NCBI GenBank assembly: GCA_023434145.1
Contig: JAEYTI010000257.1
Location: 1-34,846, forward strand
Direction: 5' to 3'
DNA from: Chloroflexota bacterium
GTDB lineage: Bacteria; Chloroflexota; Anaerolineae; Anaerolineales; Anaerolineaceae
DNA: 34,846 bases
Under the pieces are notes generated by a model, which had not been told where the DNA came from, did not search any database, and saw only the letters and a list, made by a program, of their open reading frames with translations. Shown in pieces: positions 1 through 8,741 of the stretch. Within the stretch, counting starts at the first letter, position 1, and every line of letters starts with the position of its first letter. Both the position numbers and the translations under genes were made by a program.

Positions 1-118
1 GTTGGGGCGCCCGCACACCCATGTCCCCCGCCCCCCAAACCCACCAACAAACTGTTTCGTACCCAAGAAACCGAATCGCATCCCCAATGCAGCGGGAAAA
101 TAATTGCTCTAATTCTAC

Positions 119-126
119 TGTATAAT
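119..126 (+). promoter_or_regulatory. Possible -10 element upstream of the DegV gene
   Basis: A perfect TATAAT hexamer lies at 121-126, about 125 bases before the first gene. No good -35 hexamer sits at the usual distance, so this is only a weak promoter call. A small perfect hairpin (CCGCGC, GAA loop, GCGCGG, 175-189) lies between it and the gene and would be in the 5' leader. Nothing else is recognisable in bases 1-250. Confidence 0.25.
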
Positions 127-250
127 CTCATTACCGAAACCCATTTTTGTTATCACAGGTTTCTTTTGTACGCTCCGCGCGAAGCGCGGATTCATTCGAT
201 AGTGTAAGATTTTCATCCTCCCCAATTGTTCATTGTGAAAGGTGGTCGAA

Positions 251-1108
251 ATGATTAAGATTGTCGCAGATACCCTCTCCTGCCTCTCTCCGGCTGAAGC
301 ACATGCGCTCGGTGTGCCGTACCTGCCGCAGATCATCGTCTTCGGTGAGGAAAGCTACCGCGACGATACAGAGATGAGTGCAAGCCAATTCCTCAAACGG
401 CTGTCGACCAGCAGCAGCCTGCCGAAGACGGCTGCCCCACCTCCGCACCTGTATACCCCCATCTATCGCGAACTGCTCGACCAGGGACACACCGTCGTCG
501 TTCTGGCCCCTTCGGCAGACGTTTCGGGTACCTACAGCCGCGCTAAAGTCGCCACTGAAGAATTCCCTGGCGCAGATATTCACGTAGTGGATACACGCAT
601 CATTGCAGGCGGGCTGGGCGCTCTGGTCAGAGAAGCCGTGCAGTGGGCTCAGGAAGAAACCGATGTAGAGAAATTCATCGCTCGTGTACATGAGATGGTA
701 GCCCGCCACCGCGTATACTTCGTAGTCGATACGCTGGAATACCTGTACAAGGGCGGGCGCATTGGCGCGGCGAAAGCCCTGTTCGGCAGCATCCTCCAGG
801 TAAAGCCCATCCTCACCTTTAATGATGGGCGCATCGAAGCATTTGAGAGCCAGCGCACGCACAAGCGCGCCGTTGCCCGGCTCAAAGAGGTTGTGTTGAG
901 CGACTGCCCACGCGATCCCTCCGCCCACCTGTGCGTGATGCAGGGCGGCGCGGAAGCGGAAGCCAGCCAGCTAGCCGGTGAGTTTGCCACATTGCTGGGG
1001 ATTCCGCAGGCTGATATTCCGATCTACGCCGTACCGCCGGCGATCATGGTCCACGCAGGGCCAGGAGTGCTTGCCGTCAGTTATTATGTGCAGCCGGGTC
1101 AAGCTTAG
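251..1108 (+). CDS. DegV family fatty-acid-binding protein
   Basis: A 285-residue protein of the DegV (EDD fold) family. Known members bind one fatty acid and some (FakB) present it to a fatty-acid kinase for phospholipid synthesis. The N-terminal IKIVADT strand, the S-ADVSGTYSRAK motif in the first half and a C-terminal domain ending in HAGPGVLAVSYY are all typical, and the length is normal. I chose ATG 251 because AAAGGTGG stands 5 bases upstream; an in-frame GTG at 242 would add three residues and lies inside that ribosome binding site. No FakA-like kinase lies nearby, so the fatty-acid role is family knowledge only. A terminator follows. Confidence 0.9.
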   Translation: MIKIVADTLSCLSPAEAHALGVPYLPQIIVFGEESYRDDTEMSASQFLKRLSTSSSLPKTAAPPPHLYTPIYRELLDQGHTVVVLAPSADVSGTYSRAKVATEEFPGADIHVVDTRIIAGGLGALVREAVQWAQEETDVEKFIARVHEMVARHRVYFVVDTLEYLYKGGRIGAAKALFGSILQVKPILTFNDGRIEAFESQRTHKRAVARLKEVVLSDCPRDPSAHLCVMQGGAEAEASQLAGEFATLLGIPQADIPIYAVPPAIMVHAGPGVLAVSYYVQPGQA

Positions 1109-1171
1109 CTTGACCCAGTCAAGCACGAGGCTGTCCCAGGCAGGCTGAAAACCCGATCTTCGTTATCTTCT

Positions 1172-1209
1172 GCCGTTCCGTGGGAGCACCTGCGGAACGG
1201 CACTTTTTT
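1172..1209 (+). terminator. Intrinsic terminator after the DegV gene
   Basis: A perfect 9-bp stem (GCCGTTCCG at 1172-1180 with CGGAACGGC at 1193-1201, 12-base loop) is followed by AC and a run of six T. It ends only 11 bases before the start codon of the next gene. Confidence 0.85.
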
Positions 1210-1220
1210 CGAGCAGAGCT

Positions 1221-2894
1221 ATGGACTTCAACCAGTATTTCACAAACGACGCGATTGAAGAGGCCCTAAAGGGCTGGGTTGAGCAGCACCCATCGCTTAT
1301 TCGCCTGAGCACGCTGGGCAGCAGCCACGAACAGCGCCCTATCTGGCTGGCGACAGTCACGAATACCGCTACCGGAGCAGATACCAGTAAGCCGGCGATC
1401 TGGCTGGACGGCAATATCCACGCCACCGAGCTGGCCGGGGCTACCACTGTACTCTACATCCTGCATTCCCTGCTGACAGGCTACGGCAAGGACGAGCGCA
1501 TCACCCGCCTGCTGGATACCTGCACCTTCTACGCCGTGCCGCGCATCAATCCCGATGGCGCGGGCGCTGCCCTGGATCAAAATCCGCGCTTCTTGCGCTC
1601 CGGCATCCGCCCCTACCCGTGGATGGAACTGCCCGAGGGTCTGCACCAGCAGGATGTCGACGGCGACGGGCGCATCTTGCAAATGCGCATCGAAGATCCC
1701 AACGGGGATTGGAAGATTGGCGAGGGCGACCCGCGCCTGCTGGTAAAGCGCGCCCCCGAGGATTTTGGCGGCACCTATTACCGCCTGCTCCCCGAAGGCC
1801 TGATCGAGAACTACGACGGCTACCTGATCAACATCGCCCGACCTGCCGCCGGGCTCGATTTCAACCGTAACTTCCCCTTCGAGTGGCGGCCTGAGAACGA
1901 GCAGAGCGGCGCTGGGCCATTCCCGGCCTCGGAGCCGGAGATTGGCGCGGTGGTGAAGTTTATCGCCGAGCACCGCAATATCAACTTCGCGCTGACCTTC
2001 CACACCTTCAGCCGCGCCCTGCTGCGCCCATTTAGCACCAAAGCCGACGACCAGATGGACCGCGCTGACCTGGAAGTGTTCAAGACTGTCGGCGATATCG
2101 GCACGCGGCTCACAGGCTACCGCAACGTTTCCACCTACCACGATTTCACTTACGATCCAAAGAAGGTCACCACCGGCGCGTTCGACGATTGGATCTACGA
2201 CACCTTTGGCGCATTCGTCTGGACGGTGGAACTATGGGATCTACCAACCGAAGCAGGGATCAAGGATCGCAAGTTCATCGACTGGTTCAACCATCACCCG
2301 GTGGAGGAAGATTACCAGATTTTGAAGTGGGTCGATGCGCACGTTGGCCCGGATGGGTACGTAGATTGGCAGCCATTCGATCATCCGCAGATCGGGCGCG
2401 TGGAGCTGGGCGGCTGGAACACGCTCTATACGTGGCGTAACCCACCGCCTACCCGCATGGGTGCGGAAGCGCAGCGCCACCTGCCCTTTGTGCTCACCCT
2501 GGGCGACCTGCTGCCACACCTCGCGCTGCACACGCTTAAAGTGCAGCGCGCAGGCGAAAACACCTGGACGATTGATCTTGTGGTGGAAAACACCGGTTAC
2601 CTGCCCACTTACACCAGCCAGCAGGGGCAAAAGCGCCAGAGCATCCGCCCGGTGATGGCCGAACTAAAGCTGCCCGAGAATGCAAAAATCCGCCTGGGCA
2701 AGCCCCGCATGAGCCTGGGGCATCTGGAAGGTCGCTCTGGCAAAGATGGCGCATCCTCTGTGTTTGGTTACAGCTCCACCGACCACCGCGGGCACGTGCA
2801 GTGGGTTGTGGAGGCTCTGGCAGGCACCCAACTGGATTTAACCGTCCGCAGCGAGCGCGCTGGGGCGATTCGGCGTACAATTACACTCGAATAG
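1221..2894 (+). CDS. M14-family zinc carboxypeptidase
   Basis: A 557-residue metallocarboxypeptidase. The zinc ligands H67 and E70 are in GNIHATE and H260 in LTFH. The substrate-binding DFNRNFP motif is at 212-218 and the catalytic glutamate is E336 in WTVELWD. Residues 1-345 are the catalytic domain; the last 150 or so look like a beta-rich accessory domain. There is no signal peptide, so it is probably cytoplasmic and trims peptides or amino-acid conjugates. The ribosome binding site before ATG 1221 is poor, and a terminator sits directly upstream, so how it is transcribed is unclear. The M14 assignment is firm; the substrate is unknown. Confidence 0.9.
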   Translation: MDFNQYFTNDAIEEALKGWVEQHPSLIRLSTLGSSHEQRPIWLATVTNTATGADTSKPAIWLDGNIHATELAGATTVLYILHSLLTGYGKDERITRLLDTCTFYAVPRINPDGAGAALDQNPRFLRSGIRPYPWMELPEGLHQQDVDGDGRILQMRIEDPNGDWKIGEGDPRLLVKRAPEDFGGTYYRLLPEGLIENYDGYLINIARPAAGLDFNRNFPFEWRPENEQSGAGPFPASEPEIGAVVKFIAEHRNINFALTFHTFSRALLRPFSTKADDQMDRADLEVFKTVGDIGTRLTGYRNVSTYHDFTYDPKKVTTGAFDDWIYDTFGAFVWTVELWDLPTEAGIKDRKFIDWFNHHPVEEDYQILKWVDAHVGPDGYVDWQPFDHPQIGRVELGGWNTLYTWRNPPPTRMGAEAQRHLPFVLTLGDLLPHLALHTLKVQRAGENTWTIDLVVENTGYLPTYTSQQGQKRQSIRPVMAELKLPENAKIRLGKPRMSLGHLEGRSGKDGASSVFGYSSTDHRGHVQWVVEALAGTQLDLTVRSERAGAIRRTITLE

Positions 2895-2899
2895 ATCTG

Positions 2900-2942
2900 C
2901 TGGCAGTGGTTCCGTCCGCGCCGCCGGGTGAACCACTGCCAG
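2900..2942. other. Stem-loop between carboxypeptidase and aldo/keto reductase genes
   Basis: A perfect 13-bp inverted repeat (CTGGCAGTGGTTC with GAACCACTGCCAG) encloses a 17-base loop five bases after the stop codon. No T run follows on either strand, so it may stabilise mRNA ends or stop transcription weakly rather than act as a standard intrinsic terminator. Confidence 0.6.
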
Positions 2943-2991
2943 TACCAACAGGGGGAATACAAACCACATCGATCGATTAAGGGAGGAAACG

Positions 2992-3963
2992 ATGGAATAC
3001 ACCAATCTCGGACGAACCGGCCTAAAGGTTAGCCGCCTGTGCCTGGGCACGATGAACTTTGGTCCGGAAACAACCGAGGAAGACAGCCGCACCATCATGG
3101 ACCGCGCGCTGGAACTGGAGATCAACTTCTTCGATACGGCCAACGTGTACGGGCGCAAGCTGGGCGAAGGCGTCACCGAGCAGATTATCGGGCGCTGGTG
3201 GGCGCAGGGCGGAGGGCGGCGCGACAAGGTCGTGCTGGCGACCAAGGTCTACGGGCGCATGGGTGAGTGGCCCAACCAGCAGCGGCTCTCCGCGCTGCAC
3301 ATCCGTAAAGCCTGCGAAGACAGCCTGCGCCGCCTGCAAACCGACCACATCGATATCTATCAAATGCACCACGTCGACCGCGACACCCCGTGGGAAGAGA
3401 TCTGGCAGGCGATGGAGACTCTGGTGCAGCAGGGTAAGGTGATTTACGTCGGCTCGAGCAATTTTGCCGGGTGGCACATCACCCGCGCGCAGGAAACTGC
3501 CAAACAGCGCAACTTTATGGGCCTGGTCTCCGAGCAGAGCCTCTACAACCTCAACGCGCGCATGATTGAGATGGAAGTCGTACCCGCGTGCGAAGCCTAC
3601 GGCCTGGGCATCATCCCCTGGAGCCCGCTGGGCGGCGGTTTGCTGGGCGGCGTGCTGGAAAAAGAGAGTCAGGGCCGCCGCGCCTCAGAAAATATGCAGA
3701 AGACGATCGAAAAGAACCGTGACAAGATCGAAGCATACGAGAACTTCTGCCGCGAAATGGGCGAAAAGCCCGCCGATGTGGCACTGGCATGGCTGCTGAA
3801 GAACCCCATCGTCACAGCGCCCATCATCGGCCCGCGCACGCTCGATCAGCTTAACGGCAGCCTGCGCGCGCTGGAGATTCTGCTCTCCGACGATGCAATG
3901 AAGCGCCTGGATGAAATCTTCCCCGGCCCAGGCGGCGCGGCCCCCGAAGCCTACGCCTGGTAA
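2992..3963 (+). CDS. Aldo/keto reductase
   Basis: A 323-residue NAD(P)H-dependent aldo/keto reductase, a cytosolic (beta/alpha)8-barrel enzyme. The start region GRTGLKVSRLCLGTMNFG is classic for the family. The catalytic tetrad is visible as D48 and Y53 (FFDTANVYG), K85 (ATKVYG) and H126 (IDIYQMHHVD). The C-terminal part holds the cofactor-binding motifs PLGGGLLGG and APIIGPRTLDQL. GGGAGG stands just upstream of ATG 2992. It resembles the YghZ/IolS-like voltage-channel-beta-type branch, but the substrate cannot be told from sequence. Confidence 0.93.
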   Translation: MEYTNLGRTGLKVSRLCLGTMNFGPETTEEDSRTIMDRALELEINFFDTANVYGRKLGEGVTEQIIGRWWAQGGGRRDKVVLATKVYGRMGEWPNQQRLSALHIRKACEDSLRRLQTDHIDIYQMHHVDRDTPWEEIWQAMETLVQQGKVIYVGSSNFAGWHITRAQETAKQRNFMGLVSEQSLYNLNARMIEMEVVPACEAYGLGIIPWSPLGGGLLGGVLEKESQGRRASENMQKTIEKNRDKIEAYENFCREMGEKPADVALAWLLKNPIVTAPIIGPRTLDQLNGSLRALEILLSDDAMKRLDEIFPGPGGAAPEAYAW

Positions 3964-3972
3964 GAATGTTTT

Positions 3973-4014
3973 GTGTTTCTCCGCGCCGATGAACTTTCCG
4001 GCGCGGGGAAACAC
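3973..4014 (+). terminator. Stem-loop after the aldo/keto reductase gene, possible terminator
   Basis: A 15-bp stem with one G-T pair (GTGTTTCTCCGCGCC at 3973-3987 with GGCGCGGGGAAACAC at 4000-4014) and a 12-base loop lies between two same-strand genes. No T run follows, so its termination activity is uncertain. Confidence 0.5.
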
Positions 4015-4034
4015 ATTGACTGAGAAAAGAGAAA

Positions 4035-4745
4035 ATGGACGTTCGTGGGCTACTCTTATGGGAGGATGAGCAATTGCTGGCGGTGAACAAACCTGCCGGC
4101 CTGCTGACCATCCCCGATGGCCACGACCCAACCCTGCCGCACCTCTCCGGGCTGCTGAAAGAGCAGTTTGGCCAGGCATGGACGGTCCACCGGTTGGATA
4201 AAGAGACCAGCGGCGTGATGATTTTTGCCCGCACCCTTGAGGCTCACCGCTCGCTCGACCGCCAGTTCGCAGAGCGTGCGATCCACAAAGAATACCGCGC
4301 CCTGGTGATCGGTGTGCCCGAGTGGCAGGAATCGCTCATCGACCTGCCCCTGCGAATCAATGGCGACCGCAAGCACCGCACGGTGGTCGATCACCAGCGC
4401 GGCAAGCCGGCTCAGACTGCCATCACCGCGCTAGAGCAGCTTGGCGGGTTCGCCCTGCTGGCGGCAATGCCCCGCACCGGCTATACGCACCAGATCCGCG
4501 CCCATCTCTCGTCAAACGGACTGCCCCTGCTCCACGATCCGCTGTACCAGTCGCTCAAGCCGGAGACCGAGGCTCAGAAGGCCGCCCAGGAGATGATCTC
4601 GAGACTGCCGTTGAACCGTCTCGCCCTGCACGCGCTTCGGATAACGTTTTCGCATCCCATCACTGGGGAGAGGCAGACAGTGGAGGCTCCGCTGGCGCAG
4701 GATTTCGCTGAGACGGTGGAGATGCTGCGGGTGCTATTTCTCTGA
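4035..4745 (+). CDS. RluA-family RNA pseudouridine synthase
   Basis: A 236-residue pseudouridine synthase that isomerises specific uridines in rRNA or tRNA. The catalytic aspartate is D55 in the motif HRLDKETSGVM, and RTGYTHQIRAHL at about 150-161 is the conserved RluA/RluC core motif. There is no N-terminal S4 domain, so it is the short form, like RluA or TruC. Target uridines cannot be predicted. ATG 4035 follows a purine-rich but weak ribosome binding site (GAGAAAAGAG). Confidence 0.9.
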   Translation: MDVRGLLLWEDEQLLAVNKPAGLLTIPDGHDPTLPHLSGLLKEQFGQAWTVHRLDKETSGVMIFARTLEAHRSLDRQFAERAIHKEYRALVIGVPEWQESLIDLPLRINGDRKHRTVVDHQRGKPAQTAITALEQLGGFALLAAMPRTGYTHQIRAHLSSNGLPLLHDPLYQSLKPETEAQKAAQEMISRLPLNRLALHALRITFSHPITGERQTVEAPLAQDFAETVEMLRVLFL

Positions 4746-4778
4746 ATTTCGGGCTTTGCCCGCCTGCTATTGATTTTT

Positions 4779-4817
4779 AGAGCATGTTGAAAACGCGAAG
4801 CGTTTTCAACATGCTCT
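4779..4817. repeat. Perfect 18-bp inverted repeat with GAA loop
   Basis: AGAGCATGTTGAAAACGC pairs exactly with its reverse complement across a GAA triloop. No T run follows on either strand. A 12-base piece of it (GCGTTTTCAACA) recurs at 4930-4941, which suggests a remnant of a second copy. Confidence 0.7.
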
Positions 4818-4983
4818 GTTGCAAGCTCACATGCCGCCAGGCGATATGTGCAGTAGAAACACCTCGATTACGCGATTAATTTGTTACTGATGATTAGCGC
4901 AGGGCGAATTGGCAGATGAATGCAACAGAGCGTTTTCAACACTCTTTTTTCTTTTCGGCTCCCAAAGGGAGCGATTCAAAAGC
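4818..4983. other. Intergenic stretch between convergent genes
   Basis: This is the rest of the 300-base gap between the pseudouridine synthase and the pyrophosphatase genes, whose 3' ends face each other. It contains the partial repeat copy at 4930-4941, a T-rich tract at 4945-4955 and a small hairpin (GCTCCC, AAA, GGGAGC, 4958-4972). I see no gene in it. Confidence 0.5.
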
Positions 4984-5017
4984 AAAACCCCGCCAGGACG
5001 GCAGCGTCCTGGCGGGG
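4984..5017 (-). terminator. Intrinsic terminator of the pyrophosphatase gene
   Basis: A perfect 13-bp stem (CCCCGCCAGGACG with CGTCCTGGCGGGG, 4-base loop, 4988-5017). Read on the minus strand it is followed by TTTTGCTTTTG, and it lies 33 bases after the hppA stop codon. Confidence 0.85.
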
Positions 5018-5050
5018 TCCTTTCACAGACAGTTCAGACGTTCTTCTTAC

Positions 5051-7366
5051 TTAGTCAGCGGGAACTGGAGCAGGTGCTTCGGCCAGTTCAGGCATCGGTT
5101 TCTTGCTCTGCAGGATCGCCCAGATAACGGCGACCGTCAGGATGGCAGCGACCACGTACTTGCCAGCGCCCTCTGCCTGCTGCACCATGATGGGGGCAGC
5201 CAGCAGCGAGACCAGGTTCACCACCTTGATCATCGGGTTGAGCGCGGGGCCAGCGGTGTCCTTCAGCGGATCGCCAACCGTATCGCCCACCACGCCGGCC
5301 TTGTGCCGTTCGGAGCCCTTACCGGTATTCCCGGCGATGCTGCGCGGTTCGTCTTCGATGGCCTTCTTGGCATTATCCCACGCGCCACCGGCGTTCGACA
5401 TAAACACCGCCAGGAGCTGGCCGCACAGGATTACGCCCGCCAGGAAACCACCCAGCGCTTCCACGCCGAGTACCAGGCCAACAATGAGGGGCAGTAGGAC
5501 CGAGATGGTCGCCAGCGGGATCAGTTCCTTCTGGGCCGAAGCGGTCGAGATGCTCACCACACGGGCATAGTCCGGGGTGGTGGTGCCTTCCATGATGCCG
5601 GGGATGCGGAACTGATTGCGCACTTCCTCAACGATCTGGCCCGCGGCACGGGACACAGCGCGAATGGAGAGCGAGCTAAACAGCCACGGCAGCGCGCCGC
5701 CGATCAGGAAGCCAATGAACACGCCAACGTCTGAGATGCGGATGGCGGTCAGGGGTTCCTGGCCGAGCTGCACCTGCACGCGGGAAACATCGGTGATATA
5801 CGAAGCGAACAGCGAGACCGCCGCGATAACCGCGGAAGCGATCGCTACGCCCTTGGTGATGGCCTTGGTGGTGTTGCCAACCGCGTCGAGGTCCGCCATA
5901 ATCTGGCGAGCGGTCAGCGTTTCCTTGTCGTCCATATCGTGCCAGGCCATCTCGCCAATGCCATTCGCATTGTCGGAGATGGGGCCATAGGAGTCCATCG
6001 CCACGTTGTTACCGGTGTGCGAGAGCATACCGATACCGATCATCGCAACCGCGTACAGCACGAAAATGGTGCCCTCGCTCTGGTAGATGAGCATGGCGGA
6101 AATAAAGCTGATCACGATCACAACCAGCGCCCACACCGAGGATTCCATACCGGTCGAGAGGCCGGAGAGGATGGTGGTAGCGGGGCCGGTCTTGGTCGAT
6201 TTCACAATCTCCTGCACCGGGGATTTCTTGGTCGAGGTGAAGTACGAGGTCAGCGGGTTGAAAGCAACCGCCAGGCCCACGCCCACCGTGGTGAGCAGGC
6301 CCAGGCGCCAGTCATTCGCGTACCAAATCGCCAAAGCGAAGGCCCAGATGACGGTGTTGATCGACGAAACTTCGTACGAGCGGAACATGGCTTCTTCCGC
6401 ATCGTGCGCGCGCAGCGCCTTGATCGGGAACTTCTCCCAGATCGGGACGGTGAACGTGCCGAGGATCGAGCTGATGACACCGATAGCGCGGATGATCAGC
6501 GGGTAGACAATCCACTTCATTTCGCCGGTCTGCGCCAGCAGCGCCAGACCGAGGATCAGGCCGGAGACGATGGTTACTTCGTACGATTCGAAGAAGTCAG
6601 CGGCCATACCGGCGCAGTCACCAACGTTGTCACCGACCAGGTCGGCCACAACCGCGGCGTTGCGCGGGTCATCTTCCGGAATATCCTTCTCCACCTTACC
6701 CACCAGGTCGGCGCCAACATCCGCGGCCTTGGTGTAGATGCCACCGCCAACGCGCATGAACAGCGCGACCAGCGTGCCGCCCAGGCCGAAGCCCAGCAGC
6801 GCATCCGGAGCAGCTTTACCGAAGATGATGAACAGGATCGTGCCGCCGAACAGGCCAAGGCCGTCGGTGAGCATGCCAGTGATGGTGCCGGCATAGTAGG
6901 CGATCGAAAGCGACTCGGTGAAATCACGGCGAGCAGCAGAAGCCGAGCGCACGCTGGCCTGAATGGCCATGCGCATGCCCAACTGGCCTACGATGAGCGA
7001 GAACCCAGCGCCCATAATAAAGGCGATCGTACGGCCAATAGCAATAATAATCTGCGTGTTCTGCGGGAATTCATCCACAGCCTCATGGCTGGGGGGAACA
7101 ACATAGACGCTGAGGAACAGCGCAACGGTGAGAAGGGCGATTGCAGGCAGAATGGTCTTCAACTGGCGGCTCAGGTACCCATCGGCGCCAATGCGAATCG
7201 CATTCCAAACTTCCTGCATTTTCTTCGTGCCTTTGTCTTTCTTCATGACATTGCCACGCAAGAGCCAGGCATACAGCAAACTAATAAACGCTGTAATCAC
7301 GACCAGGATAATGGCAATCTGCTCGAAATCATTCAAGCCATGCCTGCCAAGACCTAATAGATTCAT
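5051..7366 (-). CDS. hppA: K+-independent membrane proton-pumping pyrophosphatase
   Basis: A 771-residue integral membrane pyrophosphatase with about 16 membrane spans. It couples hydrolysis of PPi to proton export. The pyrophosphate site is in the segment reading GADLVGKVEKDIPEDDPRN and DNVGDCAGMAADFFESYEV, with further Asp-rich motifs near the C-terminus (GDTVGDPLKDT). The motif GNTTKA (5861-5878) carries Lys where K+-dependent enzymes have Ala, which marks the K+-independent, H+-pumping class. ATG 7366 is preferred to an upstream in-frame start at 7474 because AGGAGG lies four bases before it and the protein then begins with a membrane span. The gene is monocistronic, with its own terminator. 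Confidence 0.95.
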   Translation of the reverse strand: MNLLGLGRHGLNDFEQIAIILVVITAFISLLYAWLLRGNVMKKDKGTKKMQEVWNAIRIGADGYLSRQLKTILPAIALLTVALFLSVYVVPPSHEAVDEFPQNTQIIIAIGRTIAFIMGAGFSLIVGQLGMRMAIQASVRSASAARRDFTESLSIAYYAGTITGMLTDGLGLFGGTILFIIFGKAAPDALLGFGLGGTLVALFMRVGGGIYTKAADVGADLVGKVEKDIPEDDPRNAAVVADLVGDNVGDCAGMAADFFESYEVTIVSGLILGLALLAQTGEMKWIVYPLIIRAIGVISSILGTFTVPIWEKFPIKALRAHDAEEAMFRSYEVSSINTVIWAFALAIWYANDWRLGLLTTVGVGLAVAFNPLTSYFTSTKKSPVQEIVKSTKTGPATTILSGLSTGMESSVWALVVIVISFISAMLIYQSEGTIFVLYAVAMIGIGMLSHTGNNVAMDSYGPISDNANGIGEMAWHDMDDKETLTARQIMADLDAVGNTTKAITKGVAIASAVIAAVSLFASYITDVSRVQVQLGQEPLTAIRISDVGVFIGFLIGGALPWLFSSLSIRAVSRAAGQIVEEVRNQFRIPGIMEGTTTPDYARVVSISTASAQKELIPLATISVLLPLIVGLVLGVEALGGFLAGVILCGQLLAVFMSNAGGAWDNAKKAIEDEPRSIAGNTGKGSERHKAGVVGDTVGDPLKDTAGPALNPMIKVVNLVSLLAAPIMVQQAEGAGKYVVAAILTVAVIWAILQSKKPMPELAEAPAPVPAD

Positions 7367-7517
7367 ACTACCTCCTGAGGATGGAAAGGGGTAAAAAAAT
7401 ATGGAGCTGTTTCCTTGCTGAGTACCGGGTAAACCCAGGATATTGTACAACAAGGCAGAAATAAACGCAATCAATCCACAGCCAAGATTAGCATTACATT
7501 AGAGTTGCGGAAAGTTA

Positions 7518-7546
7518 TTGACTTTATTATTACGCTTTTGTAAAGT
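7518..7546 (+). promoter_or_regulatory. Candidate sigma70 promoter for the ABC export operon
   Basis: TTGACT at 7518-7523, a 17-base spacer, then TAAAGT at 7541-7546. It lies in the AT-rich stretch between divergent genes and would give a leader of about 185 bases before the ATPase gene. I found no equally good promoter for the pyrophosphatase gene on the other strand. Confidence 0.45.
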
Positions 7547-7588
7547 ATATAGCGGTCTATTTTCAGTAAGAGCCTCTCCAGAATTTGT

Positions 7589-7625
7589 TTTCTAGTCTGT
7601 GCGGCTGCGCTGCACAAACTAGAAA
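7589..7625. other. Interrupted inverted repeat in the ABC operon leader
   Basis: TTTCTAGT (7589-7596) pairs with ACTAGAAA (7618-7625), and after one mismatch TGTGC pairs with GCACA. It lies between the candidate promoter and the first gene of the ABC operon, so it could be an operator or an RNA leader structure. The rest of the 370-base gap between the divergent genes shows nothing else recognisable. Confidence 0.4.
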
Positions 7626-7739
7626 TTTCGGATAGTACCAGGTTTGTACGCTGCCACGCAGCGTTGAGCAAGAAACTCGGAGCGGGTATGGGCGCCCGCT
7701 CTTCCGCATGTTACAACCCTACCCGCAAAGGTAAACGGA

Positions 7740-8726
7740 ATGATACGTGCTTTTGAACTAACAAAAGATTACGGTTCTCGCCGCGCGATTCGTGAATTGA
7801 CGTTTAACGCCGAGAAGGGTGAGATTTTGGGCTTCCTTGGGCCAAACGGCGCAGGGAAAACAACCACCATGCGCATCCTCTCTGGCTACATGCCCCCCAC
7901 TTCTGGCAAGGTGACCATCGGCGGGCATGACCTGATCGAAGACTCGCTGGCAGTGCGAAAGATCGTCGGCTACCTGCCCGAAACCGTGCCACTCTACAAT
8001 GACATGACGGTGTACGAGTACCTGAAGTACATGGCCGACCTGCGCGGAATCAAGCAGGCGCGAAAGCGCATTACCGAGACGATCGATATGGTGCAGATGT
8101 CGGACCGTGCCGGTGGGTATGTTGGTAACCTCTCGAAAGGTATGCGCCAGCGCGTGGGGCTGGCCCAGGCACTGCTCCACCAGCCCGAAGTGCTGATCCT
8201 CGACGAGCCAACGATTGGTCTGGACCCCAAACAGGTAGTGAAGTTCCGCGAGCTGATCCGCTCCATCGGCCATGATCGCACGGTGCTGCTCTCCACGCAC
8301 ATCCTGCCAGAAGTGCAGCAGATCTGCAACCGCGTGCTGATCATCAACAAGGGCCGCATCGTTACCGAAGATACGCCCGAGCAGCTCCAGGCGCGCCTCA
8401 GCGGGTCAACGCGCGCTTCGGTGCGTGTGGGCGGAAGCATTGACGGCTTGCTGCCGCGCATCGCGGCGATTCCGGGCATCCTGCACGTCGATCAGAAGGC
8501 TGCCGACCGCTTTGAGTTTGAAACCGCCCCCGGTGCAGACGCCCGCCCGCAAGTTGCGCGCGAAGTCGTCTCTGCCGGGATAGACCTGCTGGAACTTCAG
8601 CCGCTGAACCTCAGCCTGGAAGATATCTTCTTGCAGCTCACCCGCGATGAAGCCGACCCAGAAGCGACTACCACCCCCGACCGGGCAGCACGATCTGCTG
8701 ATATGCCCGAGGGAGAGACCCTGTAG
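7740..8726 (+). CDS. ABC transporter ATP-binding protein, GldA-like
   Basis: A 328-residue ATPase subunit of an ABC-2 type exporter. Walker A is GPNGAGKTT (34-42), the signature motif is LSKGMRQRVGLAQAL, Walker B is VLILDEPTIGLDP and the H-loop is LSTHIL. The last 100 or so residues form the extra C-terminal domain usual in this branch. It begins a four-gene operon: the permease starts 15 bases later, followed by a GldG-like protein and a DUF4340 protein. That set matches the GldAFG-type arrangement found widely outside the gliding Bacteroidetes, where the substrate is unknown. Confidence 0.92.
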   Translation: MIRAFELTKDYGSRRAIRELTFNAEKGEILGFLGPNGAGKTTTMRILSGYMPPTSGKVTIGGHDLIEDSLAVRKIVGYLPETVPLYNDMTVYEYLKYMADLRGIKQARKRITETIDMVQMSDRAGGYVGNLSKGMRQRVGLAQALLHQPEVLILDEPTIGLDPKQVVKFRELIRSIGHDRTVLLSTHILPEVQQICNRVLIINKGRIVTEDTPEQLQARLSGSTRASVRVGGSIDGLLPRIAAIPGILHVDQKAADRFEFETAPGADARPQVAREVVSAGIDLLELQPLNLSLEDIFLQLTRDEADPEATTTPDRAARSADMPEGETL

Positions 8727-8741
8727 GAAGGAAGAAGACAA

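Noticed and set aside
5939..7357. A 472-codon plus-strand frame opposite the pyrophosphatase gene
   Set aside because: It is an antisense shadow of hppA, rich in His, Arg and Gln as expected from the opposite strand of a GC-rich membrane protein gene.
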